Shown here: one piece after another, positions 38,438 to 50,917 of the stretch
Layout of the letters: each line of letters opens with the position of its first letter
How positions within the stretch are numbered: position 1 is the stretch's first letter
Origin: Dioscorea cayenensis subsp. rotundata
Lineage: Eukaryota; Streptophyta; Magnoliopsida; Dioscoreales; Dioscoreaceae
DNA length: 64,000 nucleotides
NCBI RefSeq assembly: GCF_009730915.1
Contig: NC_052474.1
Location: 21,425,501 to 21,489,500 of the forward strand
Reading direction: 5' to 3'
Notes under the pieces: generated by a model
What the model was told of the DNA's origin: nothing
The model's input: only the letters and a program-made list of their open reading frames with translations
The model's database searches: none
Program-made: the position numbers and the translations under genes

Positions 38438-41420
38438 ATGGAGATACCACAGCAGCAACAATCAATTTGGGGTCATTTACCATTGTTGGTGGGCTCGAGC
38501 TCGAAGGAGTCAGTGGAGTACATCCTGCAAGCCTTGTGGCGCACCCGCCGCACCGGCCTTGACTCCGCCGACCGGATCATCATCCGTGACATGCTTCATC
38601 TCCCTGATGATTCCGATCTCGATCCTGTGCGCCTCCACACCCTCAATTTTTTTTTCCTTAATGCTTTATTTCCTATGATTTCTCGATAAACTGATGGCAA
38701 TGTGAGGATTTGGTTTTTTGTTTATATATAATTCATTTTCATGTCAAAATGGAATATATTGTTGACAAATTTTGCATCAATCGATTCTTTTAAGTGATTT
38801 ATGGAGACTAAGTGTTCACCAGAGATGGTGTTTGATAAGGATGATAGGGCTAGTGGTGTTCTGCTACCATGTGGAATGAATGAGCTCAATGCAATAAATA
38901 AGTTATGTATGCAATAATAGGGGATAAGTAATCACTAATCTTATATTCTTTTTCATGTTCACTGTTGTAGCTGCTCTTTTTTACTTCAAAATTTAATTTT
39001 TTTTTCATGAATATGGAATGCGTGAACTTTATTCTCCACCTAAACATGCAGACATTTTGTAAAACATATTGCTTTCTGAAATTAGGATTGACATGATGTA
39101 GTAATCTGTATTGTAATTCAATCTGTTTTATATGTGGTAGATTAGAACGTTCCTGTTCATGTTGTTTCCCATTGTGACTTATGTTTTTGATATGTAGCTA
39201 TACTAGAATCCTATTTATGTGTCAAGCTACACAAGTCTGTTAACAATGGTTTAGAGATACTGGCTATTGATTATTTGATTGCTATGGCTACTGTGAAATT
39301 TGCTCTTGTGGTATATAGTTCAATTTGATAATAAACATCATAACTTTTATTCAACACAACAATGAGTTCTTCTTTTTTCTATCCACAGCATGTGTGTAGC
39401 TATGTTGTAGTAAGCTGATGAATTGGTTTTTTGACATGCATAATAAATCAGCAATTGTTATATCTTATTCGCGATGGTCTATGATTGTAGTTCTCAACCA
39501 GTACCTTAATGAATTGATGCTTGTTTGAAAATTATCACCATGACTTGATTTAGTGCGGCATGAAAATTATATTCTAGGCCATCTCTTGAAAATGAACCTA
39601 TTTAATGATGATTGTTGTCAATTATTGCTTCCTTTTCTTTTGCAGCTTTTGCTTTGTCTTCGGATATTAATCCGGCGGTGTGTATATGCTAACATAAGCA
39701 AGGATGAGATACAAAAGTTGTTTCCTGAAGAGGTATTACCTGAGTTAAAAAGGCTGCTAACTTTGCTCTTACAAAAGTTCCAACGAGAGTGGAGAGAAGA
39801 TATACAGAATGAGCAGGTCAGGGTTTAGTTATATACAAAACTAAGGGCATTTCTTTCTCTGTTTGCAGTTGTTGATGACCATGCGCTAATCTTAAAGCCA
39901 ATTTAGGTTTAAATATGCAGAATGACTTTAGGTATCATCTATTGAAGATGATCCTTCTTGATTAACTTTATCTTATATTTCCTTTTCGCCTAATTGTCCT
40001 GCTAGCTATCTCTGCTTAATTACCTACTTTCTCTTTCTTATAAACTCCATGCGTGTGAAATAACATATTCATTTCTTTTGATATTATGCTTCAGGGTTCT
40101 TTGCCCCACCTGAAGGCGATGACAAGCGATATGGCCAATGAAAAGGAAGATTCAACTGGTCAAGTTCCTGTTGTTAATATGGAGGTACATCAATAATCTT
40201 TTAACATATACACTCTTAGCATTATATCAACTTCCCTTTTCTTTCTAAAAGATGTTTTTAAGACTGTCTGGACACACCTTGTATGTTAAAGGATTTGAAA
40301 AGTTCCAAGAATGATTTGAAGATAGAAATATTGGAAGCTATAATAATTCACTTCAATTAGAAAGGGACAGCCACCTATTGCAAATGCTACCAAATACCTT
40401 AGTAAATTGTCTTTTGGTAGTATTCTGTGATAATTTTGAAGTTTTAAATTCATTTGAAAATCTTATATTTTATATAGTGCTATCTCTCATCAGTGAAAAG
40501 AGAAGGTAGCTTCCCTTTTGATTGGCTTCTGAAAGATCACTTTTTAAAGTTTTCTGTAAGTGCCTTTCTGTGTAAATAAAGGAATGGGCGAGTTACTTTA
40601 CAAGCACTTTTCTACGTTTTTGTTTCTTGTCCGGTAAAAGTAACTCAACCACTTATTTCAGTCTTTTCAGACCTCTAGAAGTGTTTATCCCAGAAGCACA
40701 GAGCTGATAGCATCTGGGAAAAAAAGGTTTTTCTTCTTTTTTTCAGTAAGCCAATCAAAACACCAAGAAAAGGCCCATAAGTGCTTAATTTGTAAAATAA
40801 GTGCTTTCAACGTGGAAATAAGGTAAACTTAACAAACCCTATAGTTTATCTTGTTCTCTGATCAACCAACAAAATGACTAGGATGTTTGTCCCATTAGGG
40901 CCCAAGAGACCACCGAAACACCTCAAGTTTGAAATTAGCACTTTAGAGTTGGCACGAAACTCTGGCATCGAGGAATTAGAATTGCAGGGGATAAATCTTT
41001 TGTTTCCCAGTCTAAAAATTGAGGCAAATCCTTCTTTCAAATTCTTGAATTCTTCACGTGATTGTTATGACCAATTCATTGTTTACATTTTGAGTAAAAA
41101 CAGGAATATGTTTTTCCAGAAATATGTGAAAGACAATGCTTTGGTTTGTGCAGCTACAAAGTGATAACCAACGCTTGTCAGGGGAAACTGAAATCAAATT
41201 CCAACTTGAGAAAGATGCTCTGGAAACAATGCTGAAGTCCATGTACTCAATAAAGGGATCAGTGGTCTAATGGTGCACAGTCTAGCAAAGTAGGGAACAT
41301 TGACATTCAAATAATTCATACTTTTATTTTTTGTTTGATTTTCTATTGATCTTTTTTCTTAAACCCCAGGATGGTGCACCAAACGGAACCGCACAACAAT
41401 CAGAAGCAGTTGGAACTTAA
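38438..41420 (+). CDS. conserved small plant protein, possibly COMM-domain-related; frameshift near 3' end
   Basis: Coding exons are 38438-38626, 39646-39816, 40095-40184, 41154-41289 and 41370-41420 with GT-AG borders. The protein opens MEIPQQQQSIWGHLPLLVGS and contains SVEYILQALWRTRRTGLDSA, then LPELKRLLTLLLQKFQREW and KFQLEKDALETMLKSMYSI. I recognise it as a conserved plant family of unknown function with helical, COMM-domain-like character; that link is from memory and weak. Exons 1-3 are exact multiples of three. Exon 4 is 136 nt, one too many: after SMYSI the read frame gives KGSVV* (stop 41268-41270), whereas one base over it gives RDQWSNGAQSSK and continues into exon 5 (DGAPNGTAQQSEAVGT*). 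The extra base lies in AAAGGG at 41252-41257. As read the product is 188 residues; repaired it would be about 214. Confidence 0.8.
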
Positions 41421-41677
41421 GGCAGAGGAGACGATGAACAATGAGATTTCGTATTCTGATTACTAGTATATATCCATGGTGATTCCGGAATGATAGTATG
41501 GGACCCTGGTTTCGACTTTATTCATAATGTTATAATCTTATCCCCATTGCATGTCATAGTGTATCAATTTGGAGAGTTGCCTTTTTGTTTCATATTGTTT
41601 ATTTTGTATGGTCTAATATCTATTTGTGTATATTAACAGGATACTGAAGTTCAAAGATTTTTTCTTTATTTTCTTTT

Positions 41678-42165
41678 TAGATGGTCTCTATGTTTTATCA
41701 ATCTCAAAGTCCAACAAATGGAATCATGCACCCTTAGATACAGAGAAAAGACTGCCGTTGGATGGTCTTTAGTTTTTGTCAATCTCAAAGTCCAGCAAAG
41801 AGAAAGGACAGCCGGTGGATGGTTTCTAGGTAGGTTTTATCAATCTCGAAGTCCAACAAACGGAATCATAGCTGTTGGATGGTCCATAGTTTTATCAATC
41901 TCATAGTCCAGCAAATGGACTCATCCACCCTTAGATACAGAGAAAGGACAGCCGTTGGATGGTCTATAGGTAGGTTTATCAATCTCAAAGTCCAATAAAT
42001 GGACTCATCAACCCTCAGATACAGAGAAAGGACAACCGTTGGATGGCCTTTATGTTTTATCAATCTCAAAGTCCAGCAAATGACTAATCCACCCTTAGAT
42101 ACAGAGAAAGGACAGCCGTTGGATGGTCTCTGGGTAGGTTGTTTATCAATCTCAAAGTCCAGCAA
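41678..42165 (+). repeat. tandem array of about 80-bp units, about seven copies
   Basis: Units start near 41678, 41758, 41815, 41875, 41957, 42039 and 42120. Each holds TTATCAATCTCAAAGTCCAG, then CACCCTTAGATACAGAGAAA, then GGACAGCCGTTGGATGG. Units two and three are shortened. The array ends about 20 bp before the probable 5' UTR of the next gene. It is non-coding; the reading frames through it are chance. Confidence 0.92.
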
Positions 42166-42179
42166 ATGGAATCAACCGC

Positions 42180-42346
42180 ACCGTGCGGGTACTCGACGCG
42201 GATTGGCTTGTTATCCTCTCGATATCCCTTTTTCTTCTCCACGGTTAGCTATTTCCCTCTCTCTCTTCCTCTCTGCTCCTCGGCGCTACCGCTGCGGCCC
42301 TTCTCCGGCGATCTCCTTGCTAGCCTCTCCTCTCTCTCCGGCACCG
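42180..42346 (+). promoter_or_regulatory. probable 5' UTR exon and core promoter region of the EMB2759-like gene
   Basis: A CT-rich, GC-richer stretch ending CTCTCCGGCACCG|gtatgc (donor at 42347). It pairs with the acceptor at 44618 (taactcag) that precedes the ATG at 44657. The result is a 2.3-kb leader intron. Inferred from splice signals and composition only. Confidence 0.55.
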
Positions 42347-44656
42347 GTATGCACTCCCCCCATCCACATCTTTCGCTATTTCTTTGAAAAAGCTCTTATT
42401 TTGCTTTTTCTCCGAAGCTTGTAACCTAGTTATGGACCTTGGCTTCGCCCTAATGGACGCCTTTCCATCCTTTATATAAATGTTTTTAATTGTTACTCTG
42501 ATCGGAAAATCAGGTGGAATTTTTGCCCCAGTGGCTGAAGAAAAGTATATGTGAATTGTGATTTTGATTTTTCTTAAAAGTCTTTTTCCGTTTGTTTGTT
42601 GTTCAATTTGCTTGTTTTTCAAATAGTTATTGTGCAAGTCAGCAACTTGTGATGGAATTGGAGAATTTAAGCGCGAATTGTATAATGAGCGGAATGTTTT
42701 AGTTTTGGGTTTGATAGAAATGAATCTGCAGCATAGTTTGGATAGTTTGGGCGTTTTTGTAATCGTGATTGTAATCGTGATATAGTATTTTGGGTATTCA
42801 CTTGGATAACAGAGGAAACAAGGCTTTGTTTTCTAAAGATATTCAATTAAGGATTTTTTGGTTGAGCTTGGTGGAATTTGCAAGAGAACAGATTATTAAG
42901 TATTGGAAATTAAGCTATTTACATTCTACTGGCAATGCTCGCAGTCAGTTATACGAGGACAAGTGGACGTTTTAATTTAATACTATGAAGGATAATCGTA
43001 GTCTTCTATGCTTGCTGTATATACTCTCAGAGGAGATGCTCTGTGGTTTCCAAAAACTAATAATTAGCACTAGGATGAACTGTGTACGAAACAATTGAGG
43101 CACATTGTCAGCTTTCTCGTTTTATTGTGTTGAATTTGTCATTTTCTTCAGTTTTTGCTTCTTATATGCTTGTTTGTCTGTTTGTGGAAAGATGGATCGA
43201 AAAACTAAATAAAAACCAGGATGATTAAGATGGAAGTGCACTCTCCTCTTCCAATGAACTGCACTCTCTTTTCCATGCTAGGAAAGGAGTCAGAGATTCA
43301 TTGGAAGTGAAAAACCTATAAAAGGAGTCCATCATCGTTTGTAGGCGGTTACTAGAAAACCTCATTTTGGGTTTATCCATCTTTATAGATTTAAATCTCT
43401 CTTGAGCACCTAGATGTTCCTTATCAAACTCTTTGCTTTCAAGAGCCTTACGCTATGGCGATATTGCTTGTTCTCTCTATCATGATTGACATTATTAGAT
43501 AATTTTTCTTTGTGAAAATTCTAGATCCTGATTGGTACCAATTGGAAGTGTATGCATCCTTAAACATTTTAGTTTTTACAAACAAAGAACAGGCGTCATA
43601 ACACCTCGATTAAATGGATCATCATATGATTTACATAGAATTAAGATTCCTTTTAACTACCAAATTTAGTTAAAGGAGATATTTACTCTAGAAGAAATTA
43701 ATTATCCATAATTTACCCTGCTAAAAGGACAGAAGAGCTCATTTGAGGCTTTAAGTCAAGAAAGCAACTAATTAAGAATTGGGAGCAAGAAAGATTTAAC
43801 ATCAAGCTTTTAAAAAAAATTCTATAGTATCAAAGAAACTAAATGTACTCTCAAAAATACTAAAACATAAAATGGAAAGTCATCCATAAGTAAGGTATGA
43901 GAGAAAATCTGCTGCGGTCAAATTTCTTTATGTGATAGTTAGTTTGACTTTACCAAAGTTTACATTTGGGCTTGTCAGTAGGAATTTTTGAGTTGGTTTG
44001 ATGTTTACTTATTATTATGTACAGATAAAGAACAGCCTATAAAACCTTGTATATAAGGTCTAGATTGGCACCCCTTTTATGCACAGTTTTTAATTCAGAT
44101 AATTAGTTCGAGTTCTATGGTCAAAAAACATTCCTCTTTGCTTACCTTACGGAAGCTGATTTGACATCAGCTGTGTATGAGTGTAATTGACTGGTCTATC
44201 GGTTGTAAGCAGGTTGACATGGCTTCTGGTTTGTTTAGCTGGTTTTTTTGCAGTGAGAATTATATGGGGATGTCACTTAAAATATGATTTGCCGATGTGT
44301 AATATTTTAATGTAGAATTAATCAGTATAATGGCAATTGTAGAACGTTTGGATGAACAACTACGACTTGTTAATATTTTGGAACTCTTTCACCAAATGAG
44401 ATAATGTTTAGCGAAATCAAACCATGTAGAACTTCCTTTTATAAGGGGGTCAAGAAGGCTTTCAGTGAGTTGTTTGTGTTATTAGCATATTTCCTAATTG
44501 CTGCTTTTCCTGCAATTATTGTTTGAATGGTTCTGCTGCCATTATTGTATTCTGTTATTTCATGTGTTGTGAATAATGTGAAGCTCTGCATTACTTTTTT
44601 TTCTTTTTTTTAACTCAGGGCTTATATTGCTGATAAATGAGGACCTGATTGGGATA

Positions 44657-45659
44657 ATGGCATTAATAACTCATCAGACACAGGTATTTGATGCAAGGTC
44701 ATTTATGCTATGGACGTTTTCCTTGATACTTGTTCTTGCTTTTCCAATCTGTCTCTTATAGTGGATACATCTGGCAGTCCTTTAGCGCATACTCTTTCAC
44801 AAAACTAACATTTTGTGTTTTTACTTTTGTGAATATCATATGCTTCGACTTTTATGTTAACTTTTAGGGCAAATTTGTGTTCTAAGGCATATCACTGGTT
44901 TATAGTTGAAGCAAAAAACAAATATTATTTATTTATTGGTCTTGCTGCCTTCTGGACTATGTTTTTCCAGGTTTCTTACCCAAAGGTTTCCCCAAAAACC
45001 AAATCATGGACCAGAGGGGTGAAGTTGAAAGCTTCTGTATCCTTTCAGTTGCTTAATAGAGTAGATCATGTTATTCCTTTGGAGCATAGGCTTCGTCTGA
45101 GGTGAGTGATGGGTCACATCTTAATTTTTTCCTTTTTTTTTCCTGAAAATGTACTGGTTTCTCAATCCTCAGATTAGGAATAGAATTTGTGTTATGTATA
45201 TTGGATTTCCTTGCCACTGTAGTTAGTGTTTTAGAGTGGAAACCTCTATGACATAGAGTATTTTATGTTTCTTTTCCTTTATTTTTTTTGACCATTTGTA
45301 AGTTGTTTTCTTTTCCTCAATTTTTGGACCATAGTCTGTTGAATTATGCAGTGATATGGCTGTGTGTTCTTTTATTAGTTTGGGTGCAATCATTTGAAGG
45401 TTTTTAAAAATGAATCTTATGGTATTCAATGGTTTTATTTTGTTATGTTTGTTGCTCATTGTAGAACATGCTTCTGTCTTATATTGCTATTATAGATATC
45501 GCATCCTTTTACCTCATGACCATATACTTATTCCATTTTCGTCTTTGTATTCTTCATTCTTCTTCAAAGAGTCTTTGCGTGTGTGTGTGCGCGCGCGCGT
45601 GTGTGTGTGTGTGTTTGTAATGTGTGTATACATATATATTTGAAGCTTCATTATGTGTT

Positions 45660-45694
<35 letters not shown>

Positions 45695-47310
45695 ATACTT
45701 CATTGTGTATTCTTTCTTTGAAAGCTGGGTGTTCATTTCGGCATGTTGTTTGGTTGGATGTACAATATTTTCACATTGTTTCTTGGTGAGATCGGTAATG
45801 CTTACTTGCTCTTATTTGTCAGAAACCATCCGATATGTTGGATGAAAGGGAAATCTTTTAAAATCAAATCTTTTAAAGGCAACGCCCAAAATAGTGAATC
45901 AGATGGCAGAGACAGTAGCACCAAGTTCTCCAAGGCCACCTTTCAGCTTTCCAAAACACAAAATGGAAGAGAGGATTTTATTACAGAATCACCCCACCCG
46001 GAGAAGCGTACATTATCTTATACATCTGGAGACAGAGAAGATAGTGTTGGGAGTTCTCGTGCAATACAGAATTTATTCAGAAAATGGTTGATCATATTGC
46101 GGTCACAGGCCTCAAATCAAATAGTTGATGTAGATGTGAAGAAAGAACAAGTCCAGACTGGAATATCTCAAAGTCAGAACATGACATTTAAAAAGAGATC
46201 AGGGCAAATAGTGAAGGCTGCATTTATGTTCTTCATTGGTCTTGATGCGGCAATAAGTCTCCCACTATTGATATTGTAAGTCTTGACAAAACATCCTAAA
46301 CTTTTTTTTCATGTATTGTTTGATGCCACTGTTTGCTTAATCTCAATCATTTGGATTATATTGGAGTTCAAATCTTGGCTAGCCAATCTATATGATGGAT
46401 TTTAAGATGTTTATTTTTAATGTTTGTATTGGCAAAATATACTGCAATATACTCCAATGAAAATTTCATTACAAGGCAATGTTTCCATAATATTCATTTG
46501 TATGCATGTGCTCTTTTACCCTCTTTTGATGAACATCATAGTAATTTAAATAACACATTAATTATAGTAAATTGCCAAAGGTCTATAGTTTTCTCCTACA
46601 TAGTATCATTTAATGGAAGGAATTCTCTAATAGCTGGTGTTGCAATAAGCAGTCTCCTTTCTAAAAATTTTATCTATTTCCATTAGCTTTTATCTCATCA
46701 GTTTAATTTGAAATGCAGTCTGATTCTTGTTTTGATTTTATGGTGATTGATTTTAGTTCAGCAGTTTATCTGTTCATGTCATTTTATAACTTTTTATAAA
46801 ATGATGAATTGATTGGCTAGGAAAATAATCGATTGAGTCATCACATAAACACGTGCAACTTTACCGCATCTGATCATTTGCTATCGTGCTTGCAGCGTAC
46901 CTTGGTATCTGACAGTTAATATGGTTTATGGAGCTGAAGTGACAAAAGAGTTGGCGCCTCTATGGGTTCTTGGGCCCATAATTGTTGCCCTTTACGTAAA
47001 GATAGTCCAGGGACTCTGTGCGCTTTACGTATACTGCTTTAAGCAAGCTATTAGGTTGATAAGGAATTTACCTGCTTACTCTTTGTTGGTGTATAATTAC
47101 ATTTCCGAGGGAAAGCTCAAAGCATTTATTTGGGCTTATTTCTGGAAGCCTATAATAGACATCAAGAACTTGGACTACGGAGAACTGGCTAGACAAAAAC
47201 TAAAACAAATCCAAGAATGGGGAATGGAGAAGTATCTAGATTATGTGGAATCTATATGGCCATACTATTGCCGAACAATCCGCTTTTTAAAGAAAGCAAA
47301 TCTCATCTAG
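44657..47310 (+). CDS. plant membrane protein, EMB2759-like (tentative), four coding exons
   Basis: Coding exons 44657-44683 (MALITHQTQ), 44971-45101, 45823-46275 and 46896-47310, with GT-AG borders and matching phases, give 1026 nt and 341 residues. The N-terminal third is basic and Ser-rich (WTRGVKLKASVSFQLLNRVD). A hydrophobic segment AAFMFFIGLDAAISLPLLIL runs across the exon 4/5 join into VPWYLTVNMVYGAEVTKELA, followed by LGPIIVALYVKIVQGLCALY, so there are two to three membrane spans. The C-terminus is amphipathic and charged (DYGELARQKLKQIQEWGMEK). The start MAL.THQ and overall plan resemble the Arabidopsis EMB2759 family, whose loss is embryo-lethal; I hold this only moderately. Function is unknown; a plastid location is possible from the basic N-terminus. 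Intron 3 carries GT/TA microsatellites at 45577-45691. Confidence 0.85.
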
Positions 47311-48536
47311 GAGAATTTTTTTTCCTTTGTCAGGTAGTATTCCTTCAAGATCACAATTCTAATGTGTTCTTGGTTCAATGGAGAACCATCTACTTTTTTA
47401 AGTTCATTATGGTGATCGACGATCAGAAGAGGTGAAGCAGGACCAGAATTCGCGGGATCTTAAATTTATACGTCTTTTGGGGCTCTGAGTCTACTGAAAA
47501 CATGAGACAATTTTTTTCTTGTGCTGAGAGAGGGAGATTGTTAGGAATGAGAAATGATTTGGTTGTCTGTAATTTGTAACCCAAAAGGAATTGGTGTATT
47601 TTTGTTATTTCTCACACTGTTCTTGTATTCTTTGCCCAGGATATGTATTCTAAATTTAGGGTTTCAAGTGATTACTAATATTGCCCACCATTATTTACTC
47701 CAAAACTAGTGAATTATTCTGTTGGCCTGTTGAGCTGCTCCTGCAGGTGCAATTGGTGCTTAATAACTGCTGATATTATTTGAATTTCAGTTTTTCCACA
47801 TGTAGGGTATGTATCATGGAGACAAATTTTAACTGATGGTTGTTGCACTAGCAAAACATTATTATTATTATTATTATTATTATTTGGCTTAGATGTATTA
47901 TTATTATTATTATTATTATTATCTGGCTAAGATGAATGATTAGGTCACTAAACAAACAAAGGTGTGCACAATTCTCGGCAGAGCAAGTGAAGGCCGAGCC
48001 CGCACATAATTACTGTTTATACTAAAAAATGTGTTATCATCAACGAATTTTTATCACTTGCGAAGAGTTCTTGTTGAAATCTGGATATCAATTGATGTCT
48101 TGACTGTTAACCATGTTATTATGCAATTTGTTTCTCTCTTTAGTGTGGTTTTGTGAAGAGGATATGATTTGTATGTTCAATTTTGATTATTATATAAATT
48201 TATATGGCAATGTTTGGGAGGAAATCATGTCCCAGTTTTTTAGTGAATTTAGTGGAATATGTGCTGGATACATATAATAAAAAGTATAGGTTCCTATCGG
48301 TTTGTATTATTTATTTGTTTGTCATTTGGTTCTTTTTAGTTGCTTATTTACCTTCAACTATTTATTTTGAAAAAATAAATCCTTTATTGGAATTTTACAA
48401 AATAAGATTTTTAATATTTTTATTAGATCTTACAATTATTATACAAACATACAATACACACACACACTTTAGTATTATAGAAGTTATAATATATCCCTTT
48501 CCAAAAAAAAGAAAATTAGAATATTTATATATATAG
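47311..48536. other. 3' flank of the EMB2759-like gene; TTA microsatellites
   Basis: No gene. The first 350 bp are probably 3' UTR. Two TTA/ATT arrays at about 47860-47883 and 47897-47922 share the flanks TGGCT.AGATG, so the pair looks duplicated. The rest is AT-rich DNA with a short CA run near 48457. Confidence 0.6.
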
Positions 48537-49242
48537 CATCAAATTGCATGAGCAAAGGAATAAATAAATAAATGAAAAATAATGATTGATTTATTAAGGA
48601 AAGAGTTGAAGAAGGAAAGAGAGTCATACAAGAATGGGAAATAAAATCCAAAGGGATATGAATCCAAGTTGTTTTTATTGTGATGTTTATTAGGAAAAGA
48701 AATAAAAAAAGGAAGAAGAATATTTGGAAAGAGAAATCTAAATATATAAATAACCTCTTGAAATAACATATTATATAAAAATCTGTTTTTATGCGGGAAA
48801 TCTAAATATATAAATAAAATCTTGAAATAACATTTTATATATATACATATATACATAAAAAAATAATGTTGTAATAAAAATAAGAATTGTTTAAAAACAG
48901 ATAAAAATAAAATAAAACAGCAAAAATCCACCGAGAACTAAGGACAGCCCTTGGTTTGATTTCCCGCGTAATTCCCAACAACCCTCCCTCCATTGTCTGG
49001 TATCTGGTATTCCTTTCCTTTCTCCCTTTTCTTTTTGTTTCTCTCTTATTCTTCTTCCTTTTTTTAATTTTATTTTCCTAATAAACATCACAATAAAAAC
49101 AACTTGAATTCATATCCCTTTGGATTCCATTTCCCATTCTGGTATGACTCTCTTTCCTTCTTCAACTCTTTCCTTAATAAATCAATCATTATTTTTCATT
49201 CATTTATTTATTTATTTATTCCTTTGCTCATGCAATTTGATG
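48537..49242. repeat. large inverted repeat (arms of about 185-195 bp, spacer of about 325 bp)
   Basis: The left arm (48537-48721) begins CATCAAATTGCATGAGCAAA and the right arm (49047-49242) ends with its exact complement TTTGCTCATGCAATTTGATG. Inside, TTGATTTATTAAGGAAAGAG, AAAGGGATATGAATCCAAGT and GTTTTTATTGTGATG each meet their reverse complement in order. The arms are nearly perfect with small indels. The spacer holds two copies of GAAATCTAAATATATAAATA (48741 and 48798) and a small GC-richer patch. There is no clear target duplication. It could be a foldback element or yield a long hairpin RNA. Confidence 0.92.
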
Positions 49243-49533
49243 TGATTGTATTTCTCTTCCAATAATTCAAAGAGAACATTGTCTCTTTAAGGAGCTTTAA
49301 TTTCATGCTGTCTTCTATTGCCACCAAGGAAATTCCTCTCTGATTATCTTGAAAGTGTCCTTATAACATTCTTATCTTTGTGTTTTTGTTTTGTTTTTTA
49401 ATGTTGAATTATGGGATTATAATTATAATGTGACTAATGTTCAATTTTCTTGTTTGTTTATCTTCAGTTCAAACATTATTATTATATGATACAAGAACAA
49501 CAGAGAGAAAGAGAGGTCTGATCTTAACATTGT

Positions 49534-50917
49534 ATGGATACCATCAACAGCAATACAACAATCGAGCGAAAGAAAACCGTCCTCGAAGCCGCAATCGATG
49601 AAGATTCTGCTCAAAATGATCCAACAATTGAAAACAACATCCACAACTTCGACAAACAATTGTCGAAGTCCTCATCAACATCATCATCCTCTTCACAATC
49701 ATCGTCATCAGAAGACGGAGACTTCTTTCAATTAGAACTTGGAAAGCCTGCATTACCAACAGAACAAGAACCCGGCCTCATTGCCGGGCTAGAACCGACA
49801 CAATCACCACCAATGCAAGCAATGTCAAGATCAGATGGCAATCCAGACCCAAATAGAATTCCTTCTTCAGTATTTGAAAGGACTAAATCTACTACACCAA
49901 TGGAATGGAGTGTGGCTTCAAATGAATCATTATTCAGTATTCATTTAGGCAACAACAGCTTCTCCAGAGACCATGTACTCCTACTAAAATCCGGAGACTT
50001 GACTAACTTCTACGTCGGTAATTTAGATGCCTTTCCGCCGCCTAATTCGGCAATGATGCCTATTCCAGCTCCGGTAAGCATCGATCTCGCGCTTGCGCTT
50101 GAGCAGAATGATAATGTGGCTCAAGCAATGAATGCTGAAGCTATGAAGGATGTCATGAGAGCAAATGCTGAGCAGCATAGTGGTTCAGCAGGCAAACCTC
50201 TGGTTGAATTGCCACCTCTCGGAAACAGTTTGTCGAGAAATTCCGATGCCAGTGTCCAGAGTTTCCGTTCCTTCGCCTTTCCGATGTAAGTAATACCTTC
50301 CATTTCATCTTTATACATACATGTTTTTTTAAATTTTACGAGTCTTGCTATCAACCGTGAAGAGAGTAGTAGTGAAAAGGTATTTCATTGATTGTTGTAT
50401 TATAATATAGAAATACGAATCTATTTATTTAATTTATGCACAGGTATTTTAGTTTATATTAGAAAAGTACAATCGAAGAAAATATTTACAAAGTGATTAT
50501 GCCATAAAAATATATATAATATAATCTTCTAAAAATAGACATAATATGTGATATCACAAATCAAATCCGCGAAAAATAGATATCGATGAGTGAATAATAA
50601 TACTGTGTATAGGATGAATTTTTTAACTATAAGTGTCTTCAGATACTATTTTTAATTTTTCATATTAAATTAATATGCATTTGAAAATGTGATTGATTAT
50701 AAAGGAAAAAAGTGAAAATAAAAAGAGAAAAAAAATATGTGGAATTTACAGATTGACAGTGGAGGGAAGAAATGCATCAGTGAGAGCAGTAGAAAGTGAG
50801 CAAATTGAAAGGGAACAACAGCAAACAATAGAGACACCAAAAGAAACTCCAAATGCAGCTGCAGCTCCTGCTCAATCCAGATGGTTTCCATGTTTCTCAT
50901 GTGCATTCTGCTCTTAA
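49534..50917 (+). CDS. plant-specific Ser-rich protein with Cys-rich C-terminus, unknown function
   Basis: Two exons, 49534-50285 and 50752-50917, join in phase (AT|A) to give 305 residues. Seen: an acidic/Ser-rich N-terminal third with a poly-Ser tract (SSSTSSSSSQSSSSEDGD), the conserved block DPNRIPSSVF followed by TPMEWSVASNESLFSIHLGN and FSRDHVLLLKSGDL, then VQSFRSFAFPI at the splice join, a Glu/Gln stretch, and the tail RWFPCFSCAFCS*. I recognise this order as a conserved family of uncharacterised land-plant proteins. The Cys cluster at the very end might be lipid-modified or bind metal, but that is inference. No signal peptide or membrane span. Intact as read. It lies about 290 bp downstream of the inverted repeat. 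Confidence 0.85.

Noticed and set aside
41866..42165. Repetitive ORFs on both strands over the 80-bp array
   Set aside because: The unit happens to lack stops in some frames; unit lengths vary out of frame, so no protein is maintained.
38380..42320. Shared 5' UTR word CCCTTCTCCGGCGATC before two neighbouring genes (about 38380 and 42298)
   Set aside because: Only about 16 bp in GC-rich leaders; too short to argue for common origin or control.
42310..42637. ORFs over the leader exon of the EMB2759-like gene
   Set aside because: They cross the inferred donor at 42347 into AT-rich intron and have no family features.
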